From: Pseudomonadota bacterium
GTDB taxonomy: Archaea > Thermoplasmatota > SW-10-69-26 > JACQPN01 > JAJPHT01
Reading direction: 5' to 3'
Assembly: GCA_021325135.1 (NCBI GenBank)
Contig: JAJPHT010000036.1
Location: 1-64,000, forward strand
Length of the DNA stretch: 64,000 nucleotides
Position 1 is the stretch's first letter. Every line of letters starts with the position of its first letter. A model generated the notes under the pieces. It saw nothing but the letters and a program-made list of their open reading frames with translations. It had not been told where the DNA came from and did not search any database. This document shows positions 51,802 through 61,068 of the stretch, one piece after another. The position numbers were made by a program, and so were the translations under genes.

Positions 51802-53967
51802 GTGCCCCGCGCCTCCGGCCCCGACGCAGGGGTGGCCAACACCCTTGAGGCGATCGTCATCGCGGTGGTCATGGTGGCCGCCGTCGCGTTCGTGGTGACG
51901 TTCCAGACGCCCGCGGCCCCCTCGGAGGGCTCGCGCGGCGTGCTGGAGGGGCGCGCCCGCGACGCGCTCTCCATCCTGGGCGACGAGCCCGTGCTGGACA
52001 GCGCGCTTGGCACGAACCTCATGAGCGTCGCCACGATGGAGTGCCTCCAGGGCAACTGCTCGCGCCTCACGACGAAGCTCGCCGACGTGCTGCCCAAGGG
52101 CGCCTCCTACGCGGTGTACCTCAGCAACGGCGTGGGGCTCTACCCGGTGTACGCGCCGCGCTCGCCGCCAGGCGAGGCGATCTCCGTGGACCGCCTCTTC
52201 GAGCCCCAGTGGAGCTACGCCTTCCTGGCGCCCTCCATGGACATCGTGAACCCGACGCAGGACCCCATGCTGGTCTACGACCTGCCGGTGTTCAACTCCA
52301 ACGTGCTCACGCCGCAGGGGCACGTCCTCGACGTGGTCGTGCACGGCACGCGCACGAGCGACGGCTCGGACTACCTCATGCGCACGAGCGTCGCGACGCG
52401 GGCCGCGGCCAGCGCCAACGCGTCGCTCACACCCGCGGCGTCGCTCTACTTCGTCGACGGCTCGGGGAGCCCCATCGCGTCGAGCGACCTGCGCAACCAG
52501 ACGCTCAGCGCGGGCATCGCCACCAAGGCGCCCGTCGCGCTGACGCTGCGGCTCAACGAGTCCGCGGGCGTCGCCATCCCCGCGGGCGCCAACGTCACGG
52601 TGCAGCTGCCCCGCGGCTGGAACGCGACGGCCTCCCCCGCCGTGAACGCCGCGGACTGGATGATCCTCTCCAACGCCACCGACGCCAACGCCAGCGCGTC
52701 GGGCGCGGACCTCGTGGCGAGCCTCAACCACGCCGTGACGAGCGGCGTCGTGGACCTCAAGCTGAACGTCACGTACCGCGGCGACCAGGACGACCACTAC
52801 GTGATCCGCGCCGCCATGAGCCGCGGCGTCTACGCCACCGCGTCGCTCCTGGTCACGGGCGACGCGCACGCGACGCTGCCCGCCTTCGAGGTGCCCGGCG
52901 TCTACCTCAGCGCGCCGCGCCCCATGGGCGCCACCGCGACCACGACGTGGACGCTGGCCGCCAACGTGCCGCAGTCCCCCTCCGTCTCGCTCTCGGACGC
53001 CGTCGCCGTGACCGAGATCGACATCACCGAGGAGACGAACGCCTCCATCTTCGGGAGCGTGACCGGCGTCTCCAGCGCCGGAGGCTCGTGGACGGCCAAC
53101 GGCAGCGCGCTGACGTGGCGTGGCAACGCCACGGTCCAGCACTTCGCGCCCCTCAACCTCACGTTCCGCGTCGCGGGCAGCGGCCTCGCGGGCTCGACGG
53201 AGGACCGCTCCCCCTTCTGGCCCACGGTGAGCCTCGGGGGCTGGAGCGGCCGCATCGCGGACCCCTCCTCGCCCGGCGTCTTCCGCACGCCCATCCTCCC
53301 TTCGGACTCGTCCTACTCGGGCTACGACGGCTCGACGGGGGCGTGGGTCGAGGCGAACCACACCGCGGCCAGCACGGCGGTCTACCGCGCGACCGCGCTC
53401 CCCGGCACGTTCGCCTACTCGTCGGGCTACGCGACGGGCATGCGCGACGCCCTCTTCGGCTCCGACGTGGGCCCCGCGCAGCGCCGCGTCGCGACGGGCG
53501 GCACCGCGAACGTCAGCGTCAACGTGCAGTCCCTCGCCTACCAGCTCGCGGAGCTTGGCATGAAGCCCATCATCACGCTGAAGCTCTACCCGCCCTGGAC
53601 GGGCGACGCGCGCGTCCCCATCTGGTCCTCGACGCTCTACGACGCGCCCGCCCTCCTGGGCAACGCTTCGTTCCTCAGCGTCCTCGACCTCAACGGCGAC
53701 GGCACGCCCGACGCCGGCAGCGTGGGCCGCTACAACGTCTCCATCCCCGTCCCCTCCAGCTGGCTCTTCGGCCCCTACGTCCTCGACGCCGAGGTGGACT
53801 GGAACGACACGCTCTCCGCCGTCGTGGGCAACGCCACCATCAACGCGCCCGTCGTCCGCGCCGCCCACGTCTACGACTACTTCCTGGCGACGCCGCCCAA
53901 CACCCTGTCTCCGGCGAGCCCGGTCTACAACGCTCGCCTGGTGGCGTGGTTCGACGACTGGCGCTAG
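51802..53967 (+). CDS. Large pilin-like exported protein
   Basis: 721 aa, GTG start behind GGGGGAGGAG. The leader PDAGVANTLEAIVIAVVMVAAVAFVVTF has class III character. A very long exported domain follows, Ser/Thr/Asn-rich, with many N-glycosylation sequons and beta-rich repeats. Probably a surface or pilus-associated protein. It stands apart from the pilus operon and lies next to tRNA-Leu. Confidence 0.75.
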   Translation: MPRASGPDAGVANTLEAIVIAVVMVAAVAFVVTFQTPAAPSEGSRGVLEGRARDALSILGDEPVLDSALGTNLMSVATMECLQGNCSRLTTKLADVLPKGASYAVYLSNGVGLYPVYAPRSPPGEAISVDRLFEPQWSYAFLAPSMDIVNPTQDPMLVYDLPVFNSNVLTPQGHVLDVVVHGTRTSDGSDYLMRTSVATRAAASANASLTPAASLYFVDGSGSPIASSDLRNQTLSAGIATKAPVALTLRLNESAGVAIPAGANVTVQLPRGWNATASPAVNAADWMILSNATDANASASGADLVASLNHAVTSGVVDLKLNVTYRGDQDDHYVIRAAMSRGVYATASLLVTGDAHATLPAFEVPGVYLSAPRPMGATATTTWTLAANVPQSPSVSLSDAVAVTEIDITEETNASIFGSVTGVSSAGGSWTANGSALTWRGNATVQHFAPLNLTFRVAGSGLAGSTEDRSPFWPTVSLGGWSGRIADPSSPGVFRTPILPSDSSYSGYDGSTGAWVEANHTAASTAVYRATALPGTFAYSSGYATGMRDALFGSDVGPAQRRVATGGTANVSVNVQSLAYQLAELGMKPIITLKLYPPWTGDARVPIWSSTLYDAPALLGNASFLSVLDLNGDGTPDAGSVGRYNVSIPVPSSWLFGPYVLDAEVDWNDTLSAVVGNATINAPVVRAAHVYDYFLATPPNTLSPASPVYNARLVAWFDDWR

Positions 53968-53987
53968 GCCATCTGCTCGCGCTCCTC

Positions 53988-54063
53988 GATGCAACCCGAA
54001 CCCACGAACCACCGAACCAAAGATAGGACCCTGGTCCGGTGGTTCGTGGATTCGGGTTGCATC
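53988..54063. repeat. 32-bp inverted repeat between convergent genes
   Basis: Arms 53988-54019 and 54032-54063 are complementary with two mismatches around a 12-base loop. It lies between the pilin-like gene and the helicase gene, which converge, so it would form a hairpin at the 3' end of both transcripts. Parts recur at 58981-59040 (CGAATC and GGTTCGGTGG units). Confidence 0.85.
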
Positions 54064-54085
54064 GCGTGGCTTGATCATGATGATA

Positions 54086-55675
54086 TCAAGCGGTGGCGTC
54101 GCGCAGAGCATCCACCAGCCGATGCATCTCGGCCTCCCGCTCCGCCTCGGCACGCCGCGCGGCCTCGTCGCGGGAGTCGCGCGTCACGAGCACGAGCACG
54201 CGCCCCACGCGGCTGCGGCCCGTCCTGCCGCGGCGCTGGATGGTGCGGATCTCGCTGGGGATGGGCTCGTAGAAGACCACGAGGTCCACCGCGGGGACGT
54301 GGAGCCCCTCCTCCGCGACGCTGGTGGCGACGAGCACGCGCACGCCGCCCTCCGCGAAGCGGCGCAGCAGCGCGGCCTGCTCCTCCTGCGTGAGGCCCGG
54401 GTCCTCCGCGCCCTTGTCGGCCTGCCCCACGAAACGCTCGGCCGCGACGCCCGCGCGGCGAAGGCGCTCCAGGAGGACGCGCACCGTGTCGCGGTACTGC
54501 GCGAAGACGAGCACGAGGCTGCCGGGGCTCTCCTCCAATTGCATGCGGACGGCCTCCAGGAGGGCGTTCTCCTTGGGGTGCGAGACTCCGGCGCTCCTGG
54601 CGATCTGGAGCGCCCGCTGCACGCGCGGGTCCCGCAGGAACGTCGCCTGCGCGCGGCTGGGGTCCTCGCGCCCCGCGGCGCGCTCCACGTACATGCGGAA
54701 GGGCGCCATGCCCTGCGTCTCCAGGAGCTCCAGCGCGTGCGCGGCCTGGATGGCCACGCCGTGGTTGAGCATCGCCGCGAAGAAGAACCCCTTGGACGCG
54801 CCCCGCGCGCCGTGCAGCCTCTTCCTGATGATATCGCCCGTCTCCATGAGGAGCCCCTTGCCGATTCGCGCGTCCACGTTCCGCCGCGGGATGAAGGGCC
54901 GCAGCTTGCGCAGGCGCTCGGCCAGCACGCGCTCCAGCTCGGCGCGCGCGGCGCGGGCGGGCTCCGGGAGCGCCACCTCGCGGAAGAGCACGCGGAGGTC
55001 CTTCACGAAGGGGCGCACGTCCTCGTCCCCGCGCGCCCGCGCCTCCACGCGCGGCCGGCCCAGGGCCTCCAGCACGGCGTCGACGCGCTCCCGCCGGCTG
55101 CCAGGCGACGCGGTGAGCCCCAGGATGCGCGGCTCCGCGCGCTGCGCGAGGTAGGCCTTCGCCAGCGGAACGTAGGGGTAGTCGCCCACCGCGCGGTGCG
55201 CTTCGTCCACCACGAGAAGGGCGACGCGGGAGAGGTCGACGCGCCCCGCCTCGACGTCGTGGGCCAGGCCGTGGGGCGTCGCCACGACAACGCGCGCGGC
55301 GGCGAAGGCGACGGCGCGGCCCGCGGGTGAGACGTCGCCCGTCAGCTCCACCACGGACTCGGGGCGGAGGGCCAGCGCGTCGCGCAGCGCGCCCGCGTGC
55401 TGGCGCACCAGCGGGCGCGTGGGCGCGACGACAAGGGCCTGCGCGCCCGGCTCGCGGCGCAGGCGCTCGGCCGCGGCGAGGAGCGCGATGGCGGTCTTCC
55501 CCAGCCCGGTGGGCAGCACGACGAGGAGGCTCCCCTCCACCGCCAATTCCGCGAGGCGCGTCTGGTACTCGCGCGCCTCCAGGGCGCCTTCGCGCACCAG
55601 CGGGTGGTGGACGAGCCCGTCGCGCTGGGCGAAGGGCGAGCCCTCGTCGTAGGCGTCCAGCGTGCTCTGCGGCAT
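54086..55675 (-). CDS. Hef-like DEAD/DEAH helicase, helicase part only
   Basis: 529 aa SF2 helicase: Q-like EYQTRLAELAV, motif I LPTGLGKTAIAL, motif Ia APTRPLVRQH, motif II VDEAHRA, motif III LTASPG, an inserted helical (thumb-like) domain, motif V ATSVAEEGLHVP and motif VI QRRGRTGRS. This matches the helicase half of archaeal Hef/FANCM, which remodels stalled forks. The C-terminal XPF nuclease half is missing. ATG 55675 begins MPQSTLDAYD. Confidence 0.9.
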   Translation of the reverse strand: MPQSTLDAYDEGSPFAQRDGLVHHPLVREGALEAREYQTRLAELAVEGSLLVVLPTGLGKTAIALLAAAERLRREPGAQALVVAPTRPLVRQHAGALRDALALRPESVVELTGDVSPAGRAVAFAAARVVVATPHGLAHDVEAGRVDLSRVALLVVDEAHRAVGDYPYVPLAKAYLAQRAEPRILGLTASPGSRRERVDAVLEALGRPRVEARARGDEDVRPFVKDLRVLFREVALPEPARAARAELERVLAERLRKLRPFIPRRNVDARIGKGLLMETGDIIRKRLHGARGASKGFFFAAMLNHGVAIQAAHALELLETQGMAPFRMYVERAAGREDPSRAQATFLRDPRVQRALQIARSAGVSHPKENALLEAVRMQLEESPGSLVLVFAQYRDTVRVLLERLRRAGVAAERFVGQADKGAEDPGLTQEEQAALLRRFAEGGVRVLVATSVAEEGLHVPAVDLVVFYEPIPSEIRTIQRRGRTGRSRVGRVLVLVTRDSRDEAARRAEAEREAEMHRLVDALRDATA

Positions 55676-55775
55676 GGCCCCTTCGCGTGGGCGCGCATCA
55701 GGCTGGGCCATGCGCCTGGCGCGTCGAAACTGGGCTGGACGCCTGGCGGGTCCTTCCTCCGTGGGTTTGCCCTTT

Positions 55776-55890
55776 GGTCAAGGGTCCAAAGAACGCAATG
55801 AGCGCGAAGAGCGCCAAGGTCGCCAAGTTTTCTCTCGTCGTCGCGTCCTTCGCGCTCGTGGCGCTCGTCGCGTTCTTTGGACCCTTGACC
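55776..55890. repeat. 21-bp perfect inverted repeat with nested repeats
   Basis: Arms 55776-55796 and 55870-55890 are exact complements (centre GGGTCCAAAGAACGC) and extend by several more bases with one mismatch. The 73-base interior also contains complementary AGCGCGAAG-type units. It fills the gap between the divergent-side helicase start and the cyclophilin 3' end. Confidence 0.85.
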
Positions 55891-55901
55891 GAAGGAGAAA
55901 A

Positions 55902-56615
55902 TCACTTCCGCGCTTCCTTCTCCGCCAGCATCTTCTCGGCGCGGAGGAGGTCGTCGGACTTGCCGCTGCGGTCGGCCGCCGCGATGGCCGCCTCCACGTC
56001 CGCCATGGCGAGGAGGGGCTTGCGGGCGCGGAGCATGGCGGCGCGGCCGCGCAGCTTCTTCGCCGCGGCGCGCACGGCCTCCACGTCGGCGGGTGGCGCG
56101 ATCTTCCTGGGGGGCTCCCACCTGGGCGCGGGGTTCGCGGGGTCCACCTTCCCTTCGTAGGCGCGCACGATGACCGGCGGCTCCAGGGGCCAGTCGCCCG
56201 CGCGGGTGGGGCTGGCGAGGATGCGGCGCAGCGCGTCGCGGCCGTCCACCATGCGGCCGAAGACGCAGTAGTTCCCGTCGAGGTCCTTCTGCGGGCCGTC
56301 GCAGAGGTAGAACTCGGAGGTGGCGGTGTGCGGGTCGGGGAGCCGCGCCATGCCCAGGGCGCCGTCCGCGTGCTTCAGCGGCGAGGACTCCAGGCGGATG
56401 GGCGGGTGGATCGCGGGCTTGCGCGAGCCGTCGGGGCGGTAGCCGCCGGCCTGGGCGACGAAGCGCGGCACCACGCGGTGGAAGACGGTGCCCGCGTAGA
56501 AGCCCGCCTTGACGTAGGCGAGGAAGTTCGCCACGGTCCTGGGCGCGTCGTCGGGCGCAAGCTCCAGCGTGATGTCGCCTGCGGTCGTCTCCAGCGCCAC
56601 CAGGGGGCCCGTCAC
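55902..56615 (-). CDS. Cyclophilin-type peptidyl-prolyl isomerase with C-terminal extension
   Basis: 237 aa, GTG start. Cyclophilin core (about 1-155): LELAPDDAPRTVANFLAYV, FHRVVPRFVAQAGG, SEFYLCDGPQKDLDGNYCVFGRMVDG. Residues equivalent to the catalytic Arg (FHRVV) are present. The C-terminal ~80 residues form an Ala/Arg/Lys-rich helical extension without known match. Cytoplasmic protein-folding enzyme. Divergent from the CDC48 gene. Confidence 0.9.
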   Translation of the reverse strand: MTGPLVALETTAGDITLELAPDDAPRTVANFLAYVKAGFYAGTVFHRVVPRFVAQAGGYRPDGSRKPAIHPPIRLESSPLKHADGALGMARLPDPHTATSEFYLCDGPQKDLDGNYCVFGRMVDGRDALRRILASPTRAGDWPLEPPVIVRAYEGKVDPANPAPRWEPPRKIAPPADVEAVRAAAKKLRGRAAMLRARKPLLAMADVEAAIAAADRSGKSDDLLRAEKMLAEKEARK

Positions 56616-56718
56616 AGGCCGGCAAGCGGCCCTCGGCGGATGAGGCTATCCACGGTGGGGAAGCGGCGAACGTGCCAGAACCGCCACGCACGGGGGCGCC
56701 AGCGACCCTGCGATCTCC

Positions 56719-58920
56719 ATGGCCAAGGAGCGGAAGGACGGACGCGGAGCGGCGGAAGGACCCAAGGCGCGCGTGGCGGAGTCGCGCCCCGGAGAGGCGG
56801 GGCGGGGCCTCGTGCGGCTGGACCCCAAGCTGGCGGAGGCGCTGGGCGTCGAGCCCGGGGACGTCGTCCTCATCCACGGCAAGAAGACGACCGCGGCGCG
56901 CGTGTGGCCCGGGCTCCCGGAGGACCGCGGCCGCGGCGTCGTGCGCATGGACGGCATCCTAAGGCACAACGCGGGCGTAGGCACCGAGGACACGGTCACG
57001 CTCTCGCGCACCGAGGCGCGCCCCGCGCAGGCCGTGGGCCTCGCGCCCACCGAGCCGCTGCGCATCGTGGGCGGCGAGCAGTACCTCAAGCAGGTGCTCG
57101 AAGGGCGCGCGCTCCACCGCGGCGACCTCATCCCCCTGGGCATCATGGGGCGGCGCGTCGACCTCGTCGTCACCGCGCTGCGGCCCCAGGCGGACGTGGC
57201 CATCATGGGCCCCGAGACGGCGCTGAGCCTGGACGAGGAGCCGCCGCGCGACGTCGAGCAGGCCGGCGCGGGCGTGCGCTACGAGGACATCGGCGGCCTG
57301 GGCGAGGAGCTGACGCGCATCCGCGAGATGATCGAGCTTCCGCTGCGGCACCCCGAGATCTTCGAGCGCCTGGGCGTCGAGGCCCCCAAGGGCGTGCTGC
57401 TCCACGGGCCTCCGGGCACCGGCAAGACGCTCATCGCCAAGGCCGTCGCCAACGAGAGCGGGGCGCAGTTCTTCCAGATCGCGGGCCCCGAGATCATGAG
57501 CAAGTTCTACGGCGAGAGCGAGGAGCGCCTCCGCCAGATGTTCGAGGAGGCCGAGAAGGGCGCGCCCAGCATCGTGTTCATCGACGAGCTTGACAGCATC
57601 GCGCCCAAGCGCGAGGAGGTGACGGGCGAGGTGGAGCGCCGCGTCGTCGCGCAGCTGCTCACGCTCATGGACGGCCTCAAGGGCCGCGGGAAGGTCGTCG
57701 TCATCGGCGCGACCAACCGGCCCAACGCGCTGGACCCCGCGCTGAGGAGGCCGGGCCGGTTCGACCGCGAGATCGTGATCGGCGTCCCCGACCGCGACGG
57801 CCGCATGGAGATTCTCCAGATCCACACGCGCGGCATGCCGCTGGCGAAGGACGTGGAGCTTCCGCTCCTGGCGGACAACACGCACGGCTTCGTGGGCGCG
57901 GACCTCGCCGCCCTGGCCAAGGAGGCCGCCATGCGCGCGGTGCGCCGCATCCTGCCCGACCTGGACCTGGAGGCGGAGGCGATCCCGGGCGAGGTGCTGG
58001 AGAAGCTGGAGGTCACCATGGAGGACTTCACCGAGGCGTTCCGCGAGATGGAGCCCAGCGCGCTGCGCGAGGTGCTCGTGCAGACGCCCAACGTGAAGTG
58101 GGACCAGGTGGGCGGCGCGGAGGAGGCGAAGCGCCAGCTCCAGCAGGCCGTCGAGTGGCCCCTCAAGTACCGCCTGCTCTTCAGCCACCTGCGCACGAAG
58201 CCGCCCCGCGGCGTGCTGCTCCACGGCCCGCCCGGCACCGGGAAGACGCTGCTCGCGAAGGCCGTCGCCACCGAGTCCAAGGCCAACTTCATCGCGGTGA
58301 AGGGGCCTGAGTTCCTCAGCAAGTGGGTGGGCGAGAGCGAGCGCGCGGTGCGCGAGGTGTTCCGCAAGGCCCGCGAGGCGGCGCCCACGATCCTCTTCTT
58401 CGACGAGATCGACAGCATCGTCCCCGCGCGCGGCCGCGGCTCGGACAGCCAGGTCACGGAGCGCATCGTGAGCAGCCTCCTCAACGAGATGGACGGCATC
58501 GAGCCGCTGCACGGCGTGACGGTGCTCGCGGCGACGAACCGCGCCGACCTGCTGGACCCCGCCCTCCTGAGGCCCGGCCGCTTCGACCGCATCGTGGAGG
58601 TGGGCATGCCCGAGGAGAAGGCGCGCCTGGAGATCCTCAACATCCACGCGCGCGGCCGGCCGCTGGGCGACGACGTGAGCCTGGAGGCGCTGGCCCGGGA
58701 CACGGAGGGCCTCTCCGGCGCGCAGATCGAGGCCCTCGTGGAGAACGCCTCGCTCCTGGCCCTGGAGGACTACCTCGCCCACGGCGGCGACCCCGCCGAC
58801 GAGGCGAAGGTCCAGGGCGTGCGCATCGAGGACACGCACATGCGCCGCGCCCTGGTGGACGTGAAGCGCGAGGCGGAGGGGCCCGCGAGCCGGTACGCGA
58901 CCGGCGTGCCCTACGCTTGA
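56719..58920 (+). CDS. CDC48/VCP-type AAA+ ATPase
   Basis: 733 aa. N-domain (double-psi barrel, about 30-185), then two AAA modules with Walker A GPPGTGKT (Lys236 and Lys509), Walker [13 protein letters not shown] and [13 protein letters not shown], and arginine fingers after RPGRFDR. An unfoldase that feeds the archaeal proteasome. The C-terminus ends in ATGVPYA, an HbYX-like tail (hydrophobic-Tyr-Ala) that could dock to the 20S proteasome. ATG 56719. Confidence 0.97.
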   Translation: MAKERKDGRGAAEGPKARVAESRPGEAGRGLVRLDPKLAEALGVEPGDVVLIHGKKTTAARVWPGLPEDRGRGVVRMDGILRHNAGVGTEDTVTLSRTEARPAQAVGLAPTEPLRIVGGEQYLKQVLEGRALHRGDLIPLGIMGRRVDLVVTALRPQADVAIMGPETALSLDEEPPRDVEQAGAGVRYEDIGGLGEELTRIREMIELPLRHPEIFERLGVEAPKGVLLHGPPGTGKTLIAKAVANESGAQFFQIAGPEIMSKFYGESEERLRQMFEEAEKGAPSIVFIDELDSIAPKREEVTGEVERRVVAQLLTLMDGLKGRGKVVVIGATNRPNALDPALRRPGRFDREIVIGVPDRDGRMEILQIHTRGMPLAKDVELPLLADNTHGFVGADLAALAKEAAMRAVRRILPDLDLEAEAIPGEVLEKLEVTMEDFTEAFREMEPSALREVLVQTPNVKWDQVGGAEEAKRQLQQAVEWPLKYRLLFSHLRTKPPRGVLLHGPPGTGKTLLAKAVATESKANFIAVKGPEFLSKWVGESERAVREVFRKAREAAPTILFFDEIDSIVPARGRGSDSQVTERIVSSLLNEMDGIEPLHGVTVLAATNRADLLDPALLRPGRFDRIVEVGMPEEKARLEILNIHARGRPLGDDVSLEALARDTEGLSGAQIEALVENASLLALEDYLAHGGDPADEAKVQGVRIEDTHMRRALVDVKREAEGPASRYATGVPYA

Positions 58921-59242
58921 GTGGGCGCGCCCGTGCTGGGCCCCTGCTCGTGTCGCTGGGGCTCCGCCCCACCATCCCCGAATCTCCGAATCGCCGAATC
59001 CCCGGCGTTGGTTCGGTGGTTCCCGTGGTCCGGTGGTTTGGCGGGGGGGGGAAAGGGGGCGGAGCCCCCAGCGAAAGCGAGAAGGAGCCGGACACCAAGC
59101 CCAGCGCAAGCATGGACTTATGTAGGAGGTCCATCTTCGGCCGCCTGACCAGCTGCTCCTGACCGGCCCGCGTGTCTTCGTCCCGCGTGTTCGTCGTGTG
59201 TAGGGCCTCCGCGGGAAACGCCGGTCGAGGAATTGCATTCGC
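58921..59242. repeat. Intergenic stretch with CGAATC and GGTTCGGTGG repeats
   Basis: No gene here. It holds three CGAATC units (58979-59001), a GGTTCGGTGGTT-type block (59009-59040), a run of G (59041-59050) and two stem forms (GGGGCTCCGCCCC near 58960-58972; GGGGGCGGAGCCCCC at about 59056-59070). The 58981-59040 part shares sequence with the inverted repeat at 53988-54063. The stem-loops probably end CDC48 transcription; an ATT-rich element (GGAATTGCATTC near 59229-59240) may serve the next gene. Confidence 0.5.
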
Positions 59243-60862
59243 ATGGTCAAGTTCGACTCCTTCAGCCTCAGCGAGCCCGTCCTCCGCGCCCTCTCCGACA
59301 TGGGCTTCGAGGAGGCCTCCCCCATCCAGGCCGCCATCGTCCCCACGCTCCTTGCGGGCAAGGACGCCATCGGCCAGGCGCAGACCGGCACCGGCAAGAC
59401 GGCCGCCTTCGGCATCCCCCTGGTCGAGGCCGCCATCAAGGGCGTGCCCGGCCTCGTGCTGGCGCCCACGCGCGAGCTGGCGCAGCAGGTCTGCGCCGAA
59501 TTGGACCGCATCGGCCAGCACGCGGGCATCAAGGCGCTGGCGCTCTACGGCGGCGCCGCGTTCGGGCCCCAGGCGCGCGCCATCCAGAGCGGCGACTACA
59601 GCATCCTCGTCGCGACGCCGGGCCGCCTGCGCGACCACATCGAGCGCGGCACCCTGGCGCCCGAGAGCGCGGGCATCGTCGTCCTCGACGAGGCCGACGA
59701 GATGCTGGACATGGGCTTCCTGGAGGAGGTCGAGGCGATCCTGGAGGCCGTAGGCCCCCAGCGCCAGACGCTCCTCTTCAGCGCGACCATGCCCGAGCCC
59801 ATCGTGGCCCTGGCGGACCGCTTCCTCAAGGACCCCGAGATCGTGAGCGTCGCGGGCGAGAACCGCAGCGTCGCCACGGCGAACACGACGCAGTACGCCG
59901 TCGCCGTGCAGCACCACGAGAAGCTCGACGCCCTCGTGCGCATCCTCACCGCCGAGCGCCCCACGGGCGCGCTCATCTTCCGCCACACGCGCGAGACGGT
60001 GGACGAGCTGGTCATGCAGCTTCGCGGCAAGGGCATCCGCGCCGAGGCGCTCCACGGCGGGATGGTCCAGAGCCTCCGCGAGGCCGTGCTGGACCGCCTG
60101 CGCCAGGGCGAGACCAAGGTGCTCGTCGCGACCAACGTCGCCGCGCGCGGCCTGGACGTCGACACCCTCAGCCACGTCGTCAACTACGACGCGCCCCGCG
60201 AGGCCGAGGCCTACGTCCACCGCATCGGGCGCACGGGCCGCGCCGGCCGCGAGGGGAGGAGCTTCCTCTTCGTGACGCCCGGCGACCGCGGCCGCCTGCG
60301 CGGCATCGAGCGCGCCCTGGGCGGCCGCCTGGAGTGGTTCGAGGCGCCCTCCGACGAGCAGGTCCGCGAGGCGGTGCGCGCCAACACCGAGCAGTGGCTC
60401 GCCGAGCAGACGCTCCAGACCGCCGAGGACCACCTGCGCATCGTGGACGGCCTCGTGGAGAAGGGCGCCAACCCCCGCGTGCTTGCCGCGAAGCTCCTGG
60501 GCCTCCTGGCCCGGCACGAGGGGCTCGTCGCCCCCCCGCTGGAGCCGCGCCGCGCGCCCCGCCCCGCCTCCCCCCGCCGCGAGTTCGCCGGCGCGCACGT
60601 TGCCGTGGCCTTGAACGTCGGCCGCGAGGACGGCGTGCGGCCCGCCGACATCGTGGGCGCCTTCGCCAACGAGGGCGGGCTCACGGGCGGCGAGATCGGC
60701 CGCATCGACATCCTGGCGCGCATGAGCGTCGTCGAGGTGCCCTCCGACCGCGTCGAGGAGGTCGCCGAGGCGATGCGGAGCACGACCATCCGGGGCAGGG
60801 CGCTTCAGATGCGGCCCGCCGAGCGCTGGCAGTTCCGCGCGCCCCCCAAGGCCATGAGGTAG
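59243..60862 (+). CDS. DEAD-box RNA helicase with DbpA-like RNA-binding domain
   Basis: 539 aa. Motifs: Q motif ASPIQAAIVP, I AQTGTGKTAAF, Ia PTRELAQQV, II VLDEADEMLDMGF, III FSATMP, V TNVAARGLDV, VI HRIGRTGRAG. The C-terminal domain (AHVAVALNVGREDGVRPADIVGAFANE...GRIDILARMSVVEVP) is a DbpA/CsdA-type RRM. Likely acts in ribosome biogenesis or cold RNA unwinding. ATG 59243. Confidence 0.95.
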   Translation: MVKFDSFSLSEPVLRALSDMGFEEASPIQAAIVPTLLAGKDAIGQAQTGTGKTAAFGIPLVEAAIKGVPGLVLAPTRELAQQVCAELDRIGQHAGIKALALYGGAAFGPQARAIQSGDYSILVATPGRLRDHIERGTLAPESAGIVVLDEADEMLDMGFLEEVEAILEAVGPQRQTLLFSATMPEPIVALADRFLKDPEIVSVAGENRSVATANTTQYAVAVQHHEKLDALVRILTAERPTGALIFRHTRETVDELVMQLRGKGIRAEALHGGMVQSLREAVLDRLRQGETKVLVATNVAARGLDVDTLSHVVNYDAPREAEAYVHRIGRTGRAGREGRSFLFVTPGDRGRLRGIERALGGRLEWFEAPSDEQVREAVRANTEQWLAEQTLQTAEDHLRIVDGLVEKGANPRVLAAKLLGLLARHEGLVAPPLEPRRAPRPASPRREFAGAHVAVALNVGREDGVRPADIVGAFANEGGLTGGEIGRIDILARMSVVEVPSDRVEEVAEAMRSTTIRGRALQMRPAERWQFRAPPKAMR

Positions 60863-60874
60863 ACTGTTATCCCG

Positions 60875-60919
60875 CCACCCCTAACAAGGGTGGACTGTTA
60901 CGCCCCTCGCGGGGCGTTT
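60875..60919 (+). terminator. Double hairpin terminator after DEAD-box gene
   Basis: CCACCC-CTAACAA-GGGTGG (60875-60893) is followed by CGCCCC-TCGC-GGGGCG (60901-60916) and TTT. The phrase GACTGTTA recurs around the first hairpin. The rest of the gap to 61068 holds nothing else clear. Confidence 0.65.
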
Positions 60920-61068
60920 CACAATCTTCCATCGATACTGCTTTCTCTGCCTTGGCGTGTAACAGCGTGGCCCCCCGCTGTGCGGCCGGGCTCCCCGGGC
61001 GTTGCCTCTGTTCCGGGGGGCCCGGCGGCACCCGCCACGGCTAAGCTCCGCGTCGTCCAATCCTGGCC

